Shown here: in pieces, positions 20,135 through 29,769 of the stretch | How positions within the stretch are numbered: position 1 is the first letter of the stretch | Layout of the letters: every line of letters begins with the position of its first letter | Source of the DNA: Annona cherimola | Taxonomy: Eukaryota; Streptophyta; Magnoliopsida; Magnoliales; Annonaceae | Direction: 5' to 3' | DNA: 64,000 bases | Assembly (NCBI GenBank): GCA_030490835.1 | Contig: CM059972.1 | Location: 36,497,452 to 36,561,451 of the forward strand | Position numbers and translations under genes: made by a program | The notes under the pieces: model-generated | The model's input: only the letters and a program-made list of their open reading frames with translations | Database searches by the model: none | Told to the model about the DNA's origin: nothing

Positions 20135-22990
20135 CTAATTTAGCTCTATCATCCCCATATCATTCCTGATTTTACAAAATGATTCCTTGGCTAGTGGTTT
20201 GGTAAAGATATCAACAATTTGGTCTTCTGTTTTCACATATTCTAAACAAATATCATGGTTTTCAACATGTTCTCTAATGAAATTGTGTCTTACATCAATA
20301 TGCTTCTTGAATGCAGTACAGGATTCTTAGTTAGACAAATTGTACTTGTATTATCACATCTAATAGGAATATCAAAATAATCAATACCATAATCTTTCAA
20401 TTGCTGTTTCATCCAAAGTAATTGGGCACAACAACTACCGGCGGCTATGTATTCGGCTTCCGCAGTGGATAGAGCAACGCTTGTTTGTTTTCTTGAGTGC
20501 CATGAAACTAACATATGTCCTAGAAACTGACAAGTTCCACTAGTACTTTTTCTATCTACCTTATAGCCAGCAAAATCCACATCTGAATAGCCGATTAAAT
20601 CAAAGGTTGACCCCTTTGGATACCATAGTCCAAGATTGGTAGTTTTTGTTAAATATTTAAAAATCCTTTTTACAGCAAGTAGATGTGATTCTTTAGGACA
20701 TGCTTGAAATCTAGAACACATACAAACGCTGAATAAAATATCAGGTCTAGAAGCAGTTAAATATAGCAAAGATCCTATCATGCTTCTATAAAGCTTTTGA
20801 TCGATACATTTACCGTTTTCATCTGTGTCGATCTTGATTGTAGAGCTCATTGGAGTATTTGCCCCTTTGCTATTTTGCATTCCAAATTTCTTGAGCATCT
20901 CTTTGACATACTTGGACTGGTTTAGAAATATCCCTTCATTGTGTTGCTTGATTTGCAGTCCAAGGAAGAAATTTAATTCTCCCATCATGCTCATTTCGAA
21001 TTCGCTCTGCATAATCTTAAAAAATTCTTGGCATAGATTTTCGTCAGTAGCACCAAATATTATATCATCTACATAAATTTGTACAATTAAAATAATTTTA
21101 TTTTTATATTTAATGAACAAAGTAGTATCAACTTTTCCTCTTTGAAACTCATGATCAATCAAAAATTTATTCAACCTTTTATACCAAGCTCTTGGAGCTT
21201 GTTTTAATCCATATAACGGTTTGGTCAATTTATAAACATATTTCGATTGATCCTTTTCTTCAAATCCTGGGGGTTGTTCAACATACACTTCTTCATTCAA
21301 ATATCCGTTCAGAAATGCACTTTTTACATCCATTTGGAACAATTTGAAATTCGTATGAGAAGCAAATGCTAGTAAAATATGTATGGCTTCTAATCTAGCC
21401 ACGGGTGCATACGATTCTTCAAAATCAATTCCTTCTTCCTGGGAATATCCTTTGGCTACTAATCTAGCCTTGTTTCTAATTACAAGTCCGCTTTCGTCCA
21501 ATTTATTTCTAAATATCCATTTGGTACCAATAATGGTATGATCATTTGGTCTAGAAACTAAATGTCATACATCGTTTCTTTCAAATTGATTTAGCTCTTC
21601 TTGCATTGCAATAACCCAGCTTTCATCATTAAGAGCTTGTTCAATGGTAGTTGGTTCGATCTTGGACACAAAAGCATATTGTCCACAAATGTTTTGCTTT
21701 GATCTTCTAGTTTTTACTCCTTCATACACATTTCCAATGACTTGCTCAATTGGATGGGCATTTTTGAACTTTAAATCAGTTGGAGGTTTGTAAGAGTTAT
21801 TACCTTCACTTACCTCTTCCTCCATGAGATTTTCTAGCTTGAGCTCGATTTCCTTTGGTTGTTCTTTTCCTTTTGTTTCATCTGCATCACTTAATTCATC
21901 CTCCTTTCTCAGAGTTTGGTTAAATTCATCAAATACAACATGTATGGATTCTTCTACAACTTAGTTTCGTTTATTGAAGACTCTATATGCTTTGCTATTT
22001 GATGAGTAACCAAGGAATATTGCCTCATCACTTTTAGCATCTAGTTTTCCCAAGTTGGTTTTTCCATTGTTCAAAACATAGCATGTGCATCCAAAAGCAT
22101 GAAAATAAGAGATATTTGGTTTTCTTCCTTTCCATAGCTCATATGGGGTCTTTTTCAAGATTGCTCTAATGGTAACTCGATTCAAAACATGACAAGCTGT
22201 ACTTACAGCTTCACCCCAAAATTCCTTCATCTTTGCTAGTTAAGAGAATTATCCATGTAAATCTTGAAAAATCATCAACTATGACAAATACATATTTCTT
22301 TCCACCAATGGTTAGAATGTCGGATGGCCCGTATAGATCCATGTGTAGCAATTCAAGTGGCTTGGTGGTGGAAATTTCCTTTTTGGTAGAGAAAGGCATC
22401 TTGGGTTGTTTTGATAATTGACATGCCTTACAAATCTTGTCCTTGTCATATTTCAATCTTGGTAATCCTTCTACCAAACTCTTTTTCAATAGGGTCTTTA
22501 TGTTTCCCATGTTTATATGTCCAAGCCTTTTATGCCAAACCCATGGATCATTATCAATGGCCATTAGACATTGACCATTTAGTTCATCTAGTGAAACCAA
22601 ATATACATTTCCATGTCTTTTTTCACTAAACATGATATGTTCTCCATCAAATACATTACATATAAATGATTCAAACACAACTTTATATCCTTTGTCACAT
22701 AATTGACTAATGCTCATTAGATTGTGCTTGAGTCCTTTAACAAACAAAACAACTTCCATGCATGCATTTGAACTACTATGTATTTTTCCTTTTCCTTTAA
22801 TATTACCTTTTTCATTATTACCAAAGGCAACTGTTCCATCGTTGCAAGGCGTAAGTTTCTGAAATAGACTTCTTTCTTCAGTCATATGCCTTGAACAACC
22901 GCTATCCATGAACCATACATTATTTGCCTTTGCTTTAAAACATGTCTGAAAAATAAACAAGTAAATCTTATCTCTTTGGTACCCATTTTA
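20135..22990 (-). pseudogene. pol: Copia pol (protease-integrase-RT-RNase H), element IV; integrase deleted
   Basis: Protease is marked by WFMDSGCSRHM near 22910. The integrase HHCC zinc region (HKRLGHINMGNI, then CKACQLSKQ) and the first catalytic Asp region (HMDLYGP) follow. The frame then jumps at about 22232 from LLTSKDE straight to KEFWGEAV, so roughly 0.3 kb holding the second Asp and the Glu of DDE is missing. Stops lie at 21961 (after VFNKRN) and near 21565 (a Trp codon in NDVWHLV changed to TGA). Reverse transcriptase has an intact YVDD ([12 protein letters not shown], ~21075), and RNase H follows ([19 protein letters not shown]). A 1-bp deletion at about 20310 breaks the C-terminus, whose continuation ends at TAG 20135. 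Confidence 0.92.
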
Positions 22991-23007
22991 TGGGTCCATT
23001 TGGGTTA

Positions 23008-24771
23008 CTAAAAATAATTCAATCTTTGTAGTTCTAACTTTGAAAGCCCAAATCTTGTGTTCCTTGGAACCCAAACTAATTTTGCACCATGATCATACAG
23101 TTTCTTAAGGTTACATTTATAGATTGTATGACCCATTTTATTACAAAAATTGCAAGTCATAGGTAATCTTGGAGTAGGCCTCCAAGTATCTAATGGTTCA
23201 AATGTTGGCCTTATAGTCCACATAAAATTTTTCTTTTGTGGCTTGTATATAGGTGCAGTTTTGGTTTGATATTTCCCAAGCATTGGCACATTCGATTCAC
23301 CACTTTCTTTTTGCTCAAATGTATAGTAACCAAGACCTCTTTTATTTATTTGAGAGGTCATGTTCAAAAACATCTTTACATTTTCTCCTGGATTAGAAAA
23401 CTTAGCTAATGATTCATTTAATGATCCGTTCTCCTTTTTCAGCAAATCATTTTCATCTTTCAATTTATCTAATCTTTCTGCAAGTTTACCATTTATAATT
23501 ATTGCCGCATCGCATTGTCTTTTCTTAATTGTAAACTTGCTTCCTAATTTCTTCAACTCTTCATATAATGAATCATATGCAATTTGTAATTCTTCTAATT
23601 CAGCACATTTGAGGCATTCTTGAAAAGAAGAATAACTTGATTGAGAATGGCAAGGTTTGGAACTTACCTCTTCATTGCTTGTGCACTTTGTTGAGATGGT
23701 TTGTTCTTCTTGTTCGATTTGCGTCATGCAACATATTCTTGCACAATCTTCCGCCTCGATTTCGTCGGTTGAAGAGCTACTCGTTGTAGATTCCTCGTCA
23801 TTCACGTACATGCCTCTTCCTTTATTTCTTTGGAATCTTTTGTTGTCCCCTCGATCTTTTCTTTGTTCTTTTGCCTTGCTTTCTTCGGGAGTTGGACATT
23901 GAGCTTGCATGTGACCCGAACCGCCGCAACGGTAACATTTGGTTGGTTCTTTCTTTTTCTCTCTAGAATTTCTATCTTTGAAACTTCTAAAATTTTTATC
24001 TTTCCTCACAAATTTTCTGAATCGTTTTGTGAGTAGGGCAATCTCATCGTCATTTTGAGAGGATGAGGTGTCGTCTGTATCTTGTGCGGCTTTCAAGGCA
24101 ATTGCTCTTTTGCCTTTGTGATGATCTTCATTTCTTTTCTTAATTAGCTCATGTGACATTAACGAGCTAATTAGGTTTTCTAGCTTCAATGTGTTGAGGT
24201 CCTTGGCTTCTTCTATCGCAGTAATCTTTAGAGTCCAAGATTCCGGTAGAGCTCTCAAAATCTTCATAACCTGCTCAGATTCAGATATAGCCTTTCCAAG
24301 ACCCTTTAAAGCATTAGTAATTTTTGAGAATCTAGCAAACATTTCAGAAATATTTTCTGTTTCTAGCATTCTAAAGTTTTCTAGTTCTCCAATCAAAATA
24401 TTTCTTCTCGTCCCTTGGACTTGAGAAGTTCCTTCATAAATGGAGGTTAACGTATCCCATATCTCTTTGGCGGTTAAACAAGAGGATACTCTATCATATT
24501 CAGAAGCAGTAAGAGCACAGAATAATGAGTTCATAGCCTTGGCATTGCTCTTTACAATTCTTACTTCCTCATCGGTCCATTTGGAAGCTCTTTCGTCGGT
24601 AGGTAAGGTTACTCCATCTTGGATTGCAATCCAAGAATCTATGTCGGTAGCCATGATGAGTTGCTTCATACGAAGCTTCCAATATCCAAAATTATTCCCA
24701 TCAAACAATGGTGGCCTTGTAAAGGATTGGCCTTCAGCAAATGCGGGAACGGAAGTAGATTGGGATGCCAT
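23008..24771 (-). CDS. gag: Copia Gag, intact, 587 aa (element IV)
   Basis: This is the only long undamaged retrotransposon gene in the window. It forms the virus-like particle and binds element RNA. The N-terminus has the copia pattern FDGNNFGYW (about residues 23-31), then the gag-polypeptide core (KEIWDTLTSIYEG, then ALPESWTLKI). A basic region leads to the zinc knuckle CYRCGGSGHMQAQC (CX2CX4HX4C) near residue 280. A Glu/Ser-rich part and a coiled-coil segment (LAERLDKLKDENDLLKKEN) follow. A second knuckle, CNFCNKMGHTIYKC, lies near residue 540. The ATG is 35 bp from the primer site. Pol follows within ~20 bp in another frame, so its expression would need frameshifting or another mechanism. 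Confidence 0.93.
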   Translation of the reverse strand: MASQSTSVPAFAEGQSFTRPPLFDGNNFGYWKLRMKQLIMATDIDSWIAIQDGVTLPTDERASKWTDEEVRIVKSNAKAMNSLFCALTASEYDRVSSCLTAKEIWDTLTSIYEGTSQVQGTRRNILIGELENFRMLETENISEMFARFSKITNALKGLGKAISESEQVMKILRALPESWTLKITAIEEAKDLNTLKLENLISSLMSHELIKKRNEDHHKGKRAIALKAAQDTDDTSSSQNDDEIALLTKRFRKFVRKDKNFRSFKDRNSREKKKEPTKCYRCGGSGHMQAQCPTPEESKAKEQRKDRGDNKRFQRNKGRGMYVNDEESTTSSSSTDEIEAEDCARICCMTQIEQEEQTISTKCTSNEEVSSKPCHSQSSYSSFQECLKCAELEELQIAYDSLYEELKKLGSKFTIKKRQCDAAIIINGKLAERLDKLKDENDLLKKENGSLNESLAKFSNPGENVKMFLNMTSQINKRGLGYYTFEQKESGESNVPMLGKYQTKTAPIYKPQKKNFMWTIRPTFEPLDTWRPTPRLPMTCNFCNKMGHTIYKCNLKKLYDHGAKLVWVPRNTRFGLSKLELQRLNYF

Positions 24772-24805
24772 ATCGATAAGATCTCTTTGGTAAACTCAAA
24801 GACCT

Positions 24806-24817
24806 GCTCTGATACCA
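24806..24817 (-). promoter_or_regulatory. Primer-binding site, initiator Met tRNA (element IV)
   Basis: The minus strand reads TGGTATCAGAGC, a perfect match, 2 bp inside the 5' LTR end at 24820. Confidence 0.92.
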
Positions 24818-24819
24818 CT

Positions 24820-26618
24820 TGTTGGTCCCGAGTTGATGGCTAAACCCAAGAGGGGAGGGCTAAATTGGGTTCTTTAAAAAATTCTTTGGTAAATTAAAAA
24901 TCTTAACCCCTTGAAAGATTAATCCCCTTTTGAAAGAAAATAGAGAGCAATTAAGATAAAGCAGTAAAAGGAAGCAGAAGACAAGATTTATAGTGGTTCG
25001 GGCAAACCTTCCCTACTCCACTCTTCCAAGCTCACACTCCGTTGTGACTTGGGTTCCACTATGTATTCCTCGAATACACTTAGAGTCTCCGCTCTCTTCT
25101 AGATTCAAGCTCTAGGGGGCATAAACAACACACTGCACAAGTAGGTGATGAGTCACACTCCAATCACACTACTTTGCATACACTTGATCTTAGCTACCCA
25201 AGCTAAATCAAGGTTAATACAACAAGACTTTGAAATAAGAAAAACTACACTTTACAGAGATGTGTAGGCAGGTTGAGCTCGAGGAAGAAATTAGAAGCAG
25301 CTTGGATGAGTATCGATGAAGCAGCTTGCAACTTGAAGCTCTTTCTTCCTTTGAATGTTTATGGACCACTCAAAAACGGAGAAAAGGAAATGGAAACACT
25401 TTCTTGCACTTCTTTTCTCTCTTTGGACTTTGTGATGTGTATATGAGTGTCTTGTATATTCTTTCACGTTCATTTGAGTGTCCTTTTATAGAGTGAGGAA
25501 GATTTGAACGTTGTAGAGGTGGTTGGCGCGCAATAAATGATCTCCAATGTTCAAAAATTCGAACGTTATTTTCCAAGTCGAAGATGGAGTCGACTTGGCC
25601 TGCGACTTGGCTTCCAAGTCGCACCTGGAGTCAACCTCGTGTGCGACTCCAGTTCTTCAGATTCCCAAGTCTGAGTCTTGGGTCGACTTGGCCTCAGACT
25701 TCAACTCAAGTCGATCCTGGAGTCGACTCGGGTTGCGACTTGGCTCGGCCTTTGCTAAAAATGCTTTGATCTTCATTTGATCTGCTTCTATCATGCTTGG
25801 CTTTCTTCCTTTGAATCATTTTCATTCTGGATGATTCCTCATACTTGTAGATCTTGTTAATCTTGAAGTCCTTGTTTTTGGTTTATCTTGGATAGGCTTA
25901 AACCTCATGAATCTTTGGAGAGTTTGATTCTTGTAGAATAGATTCATGTACCTTGCTTTGCTTTGGAGTCATTTGATCTTTAGGACTTGATAGACTTGAT
26001 TTGATCTTGAACATGTATTCTTACTTTGAACTTGAGTGAAACTCAAGTTATCTTTGAGAATAGTCTTTGCTCCTTGATTTGGATCTTGATAAAGTTCAAG
26101 TAGGTTCTTGGAATGGGCTTGGAACTGCATTTTGAAGTCTGAACTTCTCAAGTCGAGGATGGAGTCGACCTTGTCTGCGACTTCACCCAAGTCGCACCTG
26201 GAGTCGACTTGGCCTGCGGCTTGGGCAGCTTTGTGCCCCAAAATCAGGTCTGCACAGTTTTTCTCGACTGAAGTCGATAGTGAGGTCGACTGAAGTCGAT
26301 AGTGAGGTCGACTTCGTGTGCGACTTGCCTTCCCAAGTCGCAAGTGGAGTCGACTTAGCCTACGACATCACCTGCTACTCTTCCATTTCTGATTTTCCCT
26401 TTGAGGTTCAAAGTCAAGTTGATAGTGGAGTCGACTTTGGGATCGACTTCACCCTAAGTCGAAGTCCAAGTCAACTTGGGGATCGACTTGGCTATTTCAG
26501 TTCCTTAATCATTGAGCAAACTCATTAGTACTCTTTAATATACTCAAATTACCCTTTGTTAATCACCAAAACTTAAGCTTTGGTCAATTTTGTTTTGTTT
26601 TAAACATTGTTTCTAACA
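24820..26618 (-). repeat. 5' LTR of element IV
   Basis: The 1799-bp LTR has TGTTGG/CTAACA ends. U3 lies at 26618 down to about 25490, and transcription would start just below the TATA box at 25483-25490. It carries a 22-bp tandem duplication (TGAAGTCGATAGTGAGGTCG) at about 26269-26312 that is absent from the 3' LTR. Palindromic arrays lie at about 25575-25745 and 26150-26490. Confidence 0.93.
25483..25490 (-). promoter_or_regulatory. LTR core promoter TATA box, element IV
   Basis: The minus strand reads TATAAAAG, the strongest plant-type TATA box in the LTR, conserved in all four copia LTRs. The nearest GTCGAC array starts about 85 bp upstream. Confidence 0.65.
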
Positions 26619-27307
26619 CAGGCGACTTGTCATTCTCATGTAGAGAATTATTTGCACCATTCATTTAAAAACATCATTTCAAATCCATGCTTTCCTTTTC
26701 AATCCATGTATGAAAATGCAATGCATCCATTCACACATAACATTCCTTTGCCTCCACCTCTGGGGAGGACGCCGTCGGCACACAGCCCATACGACTCGGC
26801 AATAATGAAGGGGGACTCTCTGATCCGCTTTCTACCTTCACCAAAGCCTCTTCCTTATACATCATACATGTGCACATGTCCATGAACATCACATGATATC
26901 AATATGCCGGCATGACTTTTCATAAAAATTCATAAACATTAGCAATATCAAAACATTATAGGAATGACCACCCTTAAACACATTTCATAAATACTTGAGA
27001 ATAAAATCACATTTTCAAAAGGGTTGCTTGCTTACGTTTGCTTTGCTTCAACCTGACTCCTTTATCCTTTCCTTTCATTTTCCTATACAAGGAAATTGGA
27101 TATTTTATCCATCTATTCCATGTCTTAGCTTGCTTCCCATGCATGCTTTACGATCACATATTACCTCATTTTTATAGAGGTTTTCCTTTTATAAATACTT
27201 GGTCATTACTCATTTATATGAATTTTTATCCATAAATCCTTTAAAAATTCCATCCATATATCCTCATAAATATACAAAAATAAATCTCAATTTTTTCCCA
27301 AAATACG

Positions 27308-27413
27308 CTGTTCACCGTTCATAATTACTGTTCATGTCACTGTAGCATATTACTGTTCATCATCACTGTTCACCCGAGGTTACTGTTCACAGCAACGCGG
27401 GTTACTGTTCATG
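27308..27413 (-). repeat. ACTGTTCA(C/T) array in element III LTR
   Basis: About eight copies of ACTGTTCAC/T or close variants are spaced 10-25 bp apart in ~106 bp. The same array is in the other LTR at 31556-31661. On the sense strand of the element the unit reads GTGAACAGT. In sense orientation it lies several hundred bases downstream of the TATA box, so it would be in the transcribed part of the LTR. Related ACTATTCAC units occur near 28667 and 32915. Confidence 0.85.
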
Positions 27414-27994
27414 GGTTCCAAAAATTGACATTTTTCCCAAAAATAAAAAATACCATGACATAGCTTATGCTTAGTATATCATGGAAAATTCATGAATTAT
27501 GAATTTATCATCATTAACTTGGCTAAATAAATCATTTTCTCCATATACTAAAAATCAACATAAATTCACTTAAGCATAATCCTTAATTCCAAAAATCATG
27601 AAATTAATATATCATCATTCCAACATCATATTTATCATAATCGTACATCCCAAATCATCATTTATCAAATTTGGAGCATTATTTCCATATATCATACATG
27701 ATTTTCCCAAATGCTCTATCTTCGCTCCAAATTTTCGATGTTTCGGCATAATTCTACTTTGGCATTATAACCTTACTTATTTTCTCATGCTTAGGCATTA
27801 TCTAAGCATGATTTTATCCTAATTAACATCCAAAAGAAATTTGAGAAGAAGTCACTTACCCGAAGTGGAGAATCTCTCCTCCAACGTACCCTTTCTCTCT
27901 CTAACCTCCTCTTTCTCTCTTAAAACGAATTTGGGGGTGGAAAATGAGCTCTTGCTCAAGCTTGGGAGTGCCTCGGACGTTCACCCCTTGGACC

Positions 27995-28004
27995 CTATTT
28001 ATAG
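27995..28004 (-). promoter_or_regulatory. LTR TATA box, element III 3' LTR
   Basis: The minus strand reads CTATAAATAG in the context CCCTATAAATAGGGTCC, a close match to the plant consensus. The same box is at 32243-32252 in the 5' LTR. Confidence 0.6.
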
Positions 28005-29404
28005 GGCTTGATTTGTCATGAATTTGGAATTTACCCCCTCTTGCTCAAGGTATTAAATTATAAATGTATTTTTTTCTAATTTCCAAAGGTGCATGGGGCC
28101 TTGTGCAGCCCACCCTAAGCCTGCTCCAGCCCCCCTATGGCAGCCCTATTTTTGCCTATTTTTTTATTTTTTAAAATTAATTAATTTAGGCTAAATTAAT
28201 CCTAGCCATTGATTTTTGATAAGATTGATTTTAGGCCATTGGATTTGGTCCCAAAAGTCCAAGCTCCAGCAGCCATAGCAGCTTTTCATTAATTATTTAT
28301 CCATTTAATTAACTAAAATTAATCCAAAGTCAATGCTTAATTAATGAAAAAGTAAAGCTACTTTTTGGTCTTCAAATGACGTTTAATCTTGAGCCTTAAT
28401 TCATGATTTTTGATCAATCTTGGACCACTCATCATGTTCATCATCATATTTTGGCCATCCATAAAAAATTTCATCTCAATCCGACATCCGGATTGCAAGA
28501 TATGAATTTTTCTTCATTTTCTTCACAAAAATCCATAAAAATCCGAAAATACTAAATAAATCAAAAAGTTGCTATTTTGTCCTTTTGTGGGAAGCTTCCT
28601 TTTTTGTCTTTTTGTGATTAATTTAATCCAAAGTGATTAACTTAACATATTCTTTAATCCCACATTTACTATTCACGTGCACTATTCATCCGAATTTCAT
28701 AATTAATTATTTTAACATCTATTCCCACATAATTTCATATTTCATTAATATATTACCTAGGGTTTACAATCCTAGGGTTTCATGCACGTGTGTAAGATCG
28801 GGGTTTCACAATCCTCCCCCCCTTACAATAGGTTTCGTCCCGAAACCTGTCTTACTTGAAATAATCCATCACGCTTCTGTTGTGCAACTTTGGTATTTCT
28901 CATTTTATCATATCATCAATCCTTGATCCTTAATCATCAAATAAGTCATACCATCATATCTCATAAAGAGGTTAGTATTAACCACTTTTCATTCCATATA
29001 CACATGACATATATGTGTAAATTTAATTTTATAACAAAGATTATCTCTGCATCAAAACATCATTTTATTTTATTTTTTTTCAAAAGTCAGAGGAGACTTT
29101 TGCTAACTTCGTCTATAGTGTCTACAACTAGGTTATACTAGTGTAGACTACTGACTAAGTCAGTATAAAATATTTCTTCCCTTATCCTCCTTTCCAGTTT
29201 CTGTAAACCAGAAACAGCCTTTATTATCCCTTTCATCATTATCGTGGAGAGATAATCCTCTCGTATCTATCTTCAAATGCATCAAGATTAGAATTTAATC
29301 CCAAACAATTTCCTTTCTTTCTTGATCCATGTCATTCAAATTCTATATCATGATATATAAATATCATGATTTCTATTTCTTTCATTCCTTTATTCTTTCT
29401 ACAT

Positions 29405-29769
29405 CTATCTCCCGATCATTGCTATGATATAACTTCCTGTGGTATCATACTTTTATTTTTCCGTTTACTCTTTCTATACTCATCTACCATTCCTTGATAC
29501 GATACCATTCTTGTCTCATCATAAAAAAATATCATAGCTTCATAAATATACAGATTTAGGCATTATCTTTGCCTATCTATCAATTCATACTTTGATACCC
29601 AATTTAGTGGTACCACACTTTTCCTATCATCCATAATTTTCTCTTTCCATGCCTATTTACAAATCCTTGCTTTAGTACCACTTTCTGTAGTATCAGACCT
29701 ATCCTTTCATCATCTTTTATTTTCTCCTTCTCTCGCCTATTTACCAATCCTTGCTCTGATACCAATTTC
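29405..29769 (-). repeat. Degenerate ~80-bp tandem repeats ending at the primer site
   Basis: Units starting GCCTAT at 29571, 29651 and 29735 each contain a variant of the primer-binding segment (TTTGATACCC, TTTAGTACCA, CTCTGATACCA) followed by a variant of the LTR start (TAGTGGTACC, TGTAGTATC, TGTGGCGCC). Two older, weaker units start near 29405 and 29477. Only the last unit is an intact primer site. Confidence 0.65.
29753..29764 (-). promoter_or_regulatory. Primer-binding site, initiator Met tRNA (element III)
   Basis: The minus strand reads TGGTATCAGAGC, a perfect match, 5 bp inside the LTR start at 29770. The same spacing is seen in elements I and II. Confidence 0.9.

Larger units (their letters stand above)
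15817..26618 (-). mobile_element. Element IV: Ty1/copia, Sirevirus-like, innermost of the nest
   Basis: LTRs are 24820-26618 (5', 1799 bp) and 15817-17643 (3', 1827 bp), flanked by a perfect TSD CAGGC (15812-15816 and 26619-26623). The uninterrupted target is visible in the other LTR of element III near 30867. Gene order on the minus strand is gag, protease, integrase, reverse transcriptase, RNase H, then an extra ORF before the 3' LTR. That order, the long LTRs with palindromic repeats and the two polypurine tracts fit the Sirevirus (SIRE/Maximus) lineage. The LTRs differ by 1-2% plus two tandem-duplication indels, so insertion was recent. Gag is open. Pol has a deletion, two stops and a frameshift. 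Confidence 0.94.
26619..28810 (-). repeat. 3' LTR of element III, inner part (right of element IV)
   Basis: It continues the LTR after the CAGGC duplication and ends GGGTTTCACA at 28810; it is nearly identical to 30867-33059. It contains an ACTGTTCA-rich array (27308-27413) and a TATA box (27995-28004). No coding sequence is credible. Confidence 0.9.
28811..29769 (-). other. Internal region of element III, no gene
   Basis: This is the whole 959-bp interior. The left end has a polypurine tract (minus: TTGTAAGGGGGGGAGGAT, 28811-28829) and the palindrome GGTTTCG-TCC-CGAAACC (28831-28847). The right end has the primer site. The rest is AT-rich, with no open frame related to gag or pol, and includes repeats of the primer-site region. 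This defines a non-autonomous element. Confidence 0.85.

Noticed and set aside
20825..24843. Many plus-strand open frames opposite the copia gag and pol genes
   Set aside because: They are antisense shadows of clearly recognised minus-strand Gag, reverse transcriptase and integrase.
27308..27413. CRISPR-like array
   Set aside because: Units are 8-10 bp with irregular short spacing inside a plant LTR; there are no spacers of even length and no cas genes.
29571..29769. tRNA-derived SINE or tRNA gene suggested by repeated GATACCA words
   Set aside because: No A/B-box promoter pair or cloverleaf is visible; the words are variants of the Met-tRNA primer site next to the LTR.
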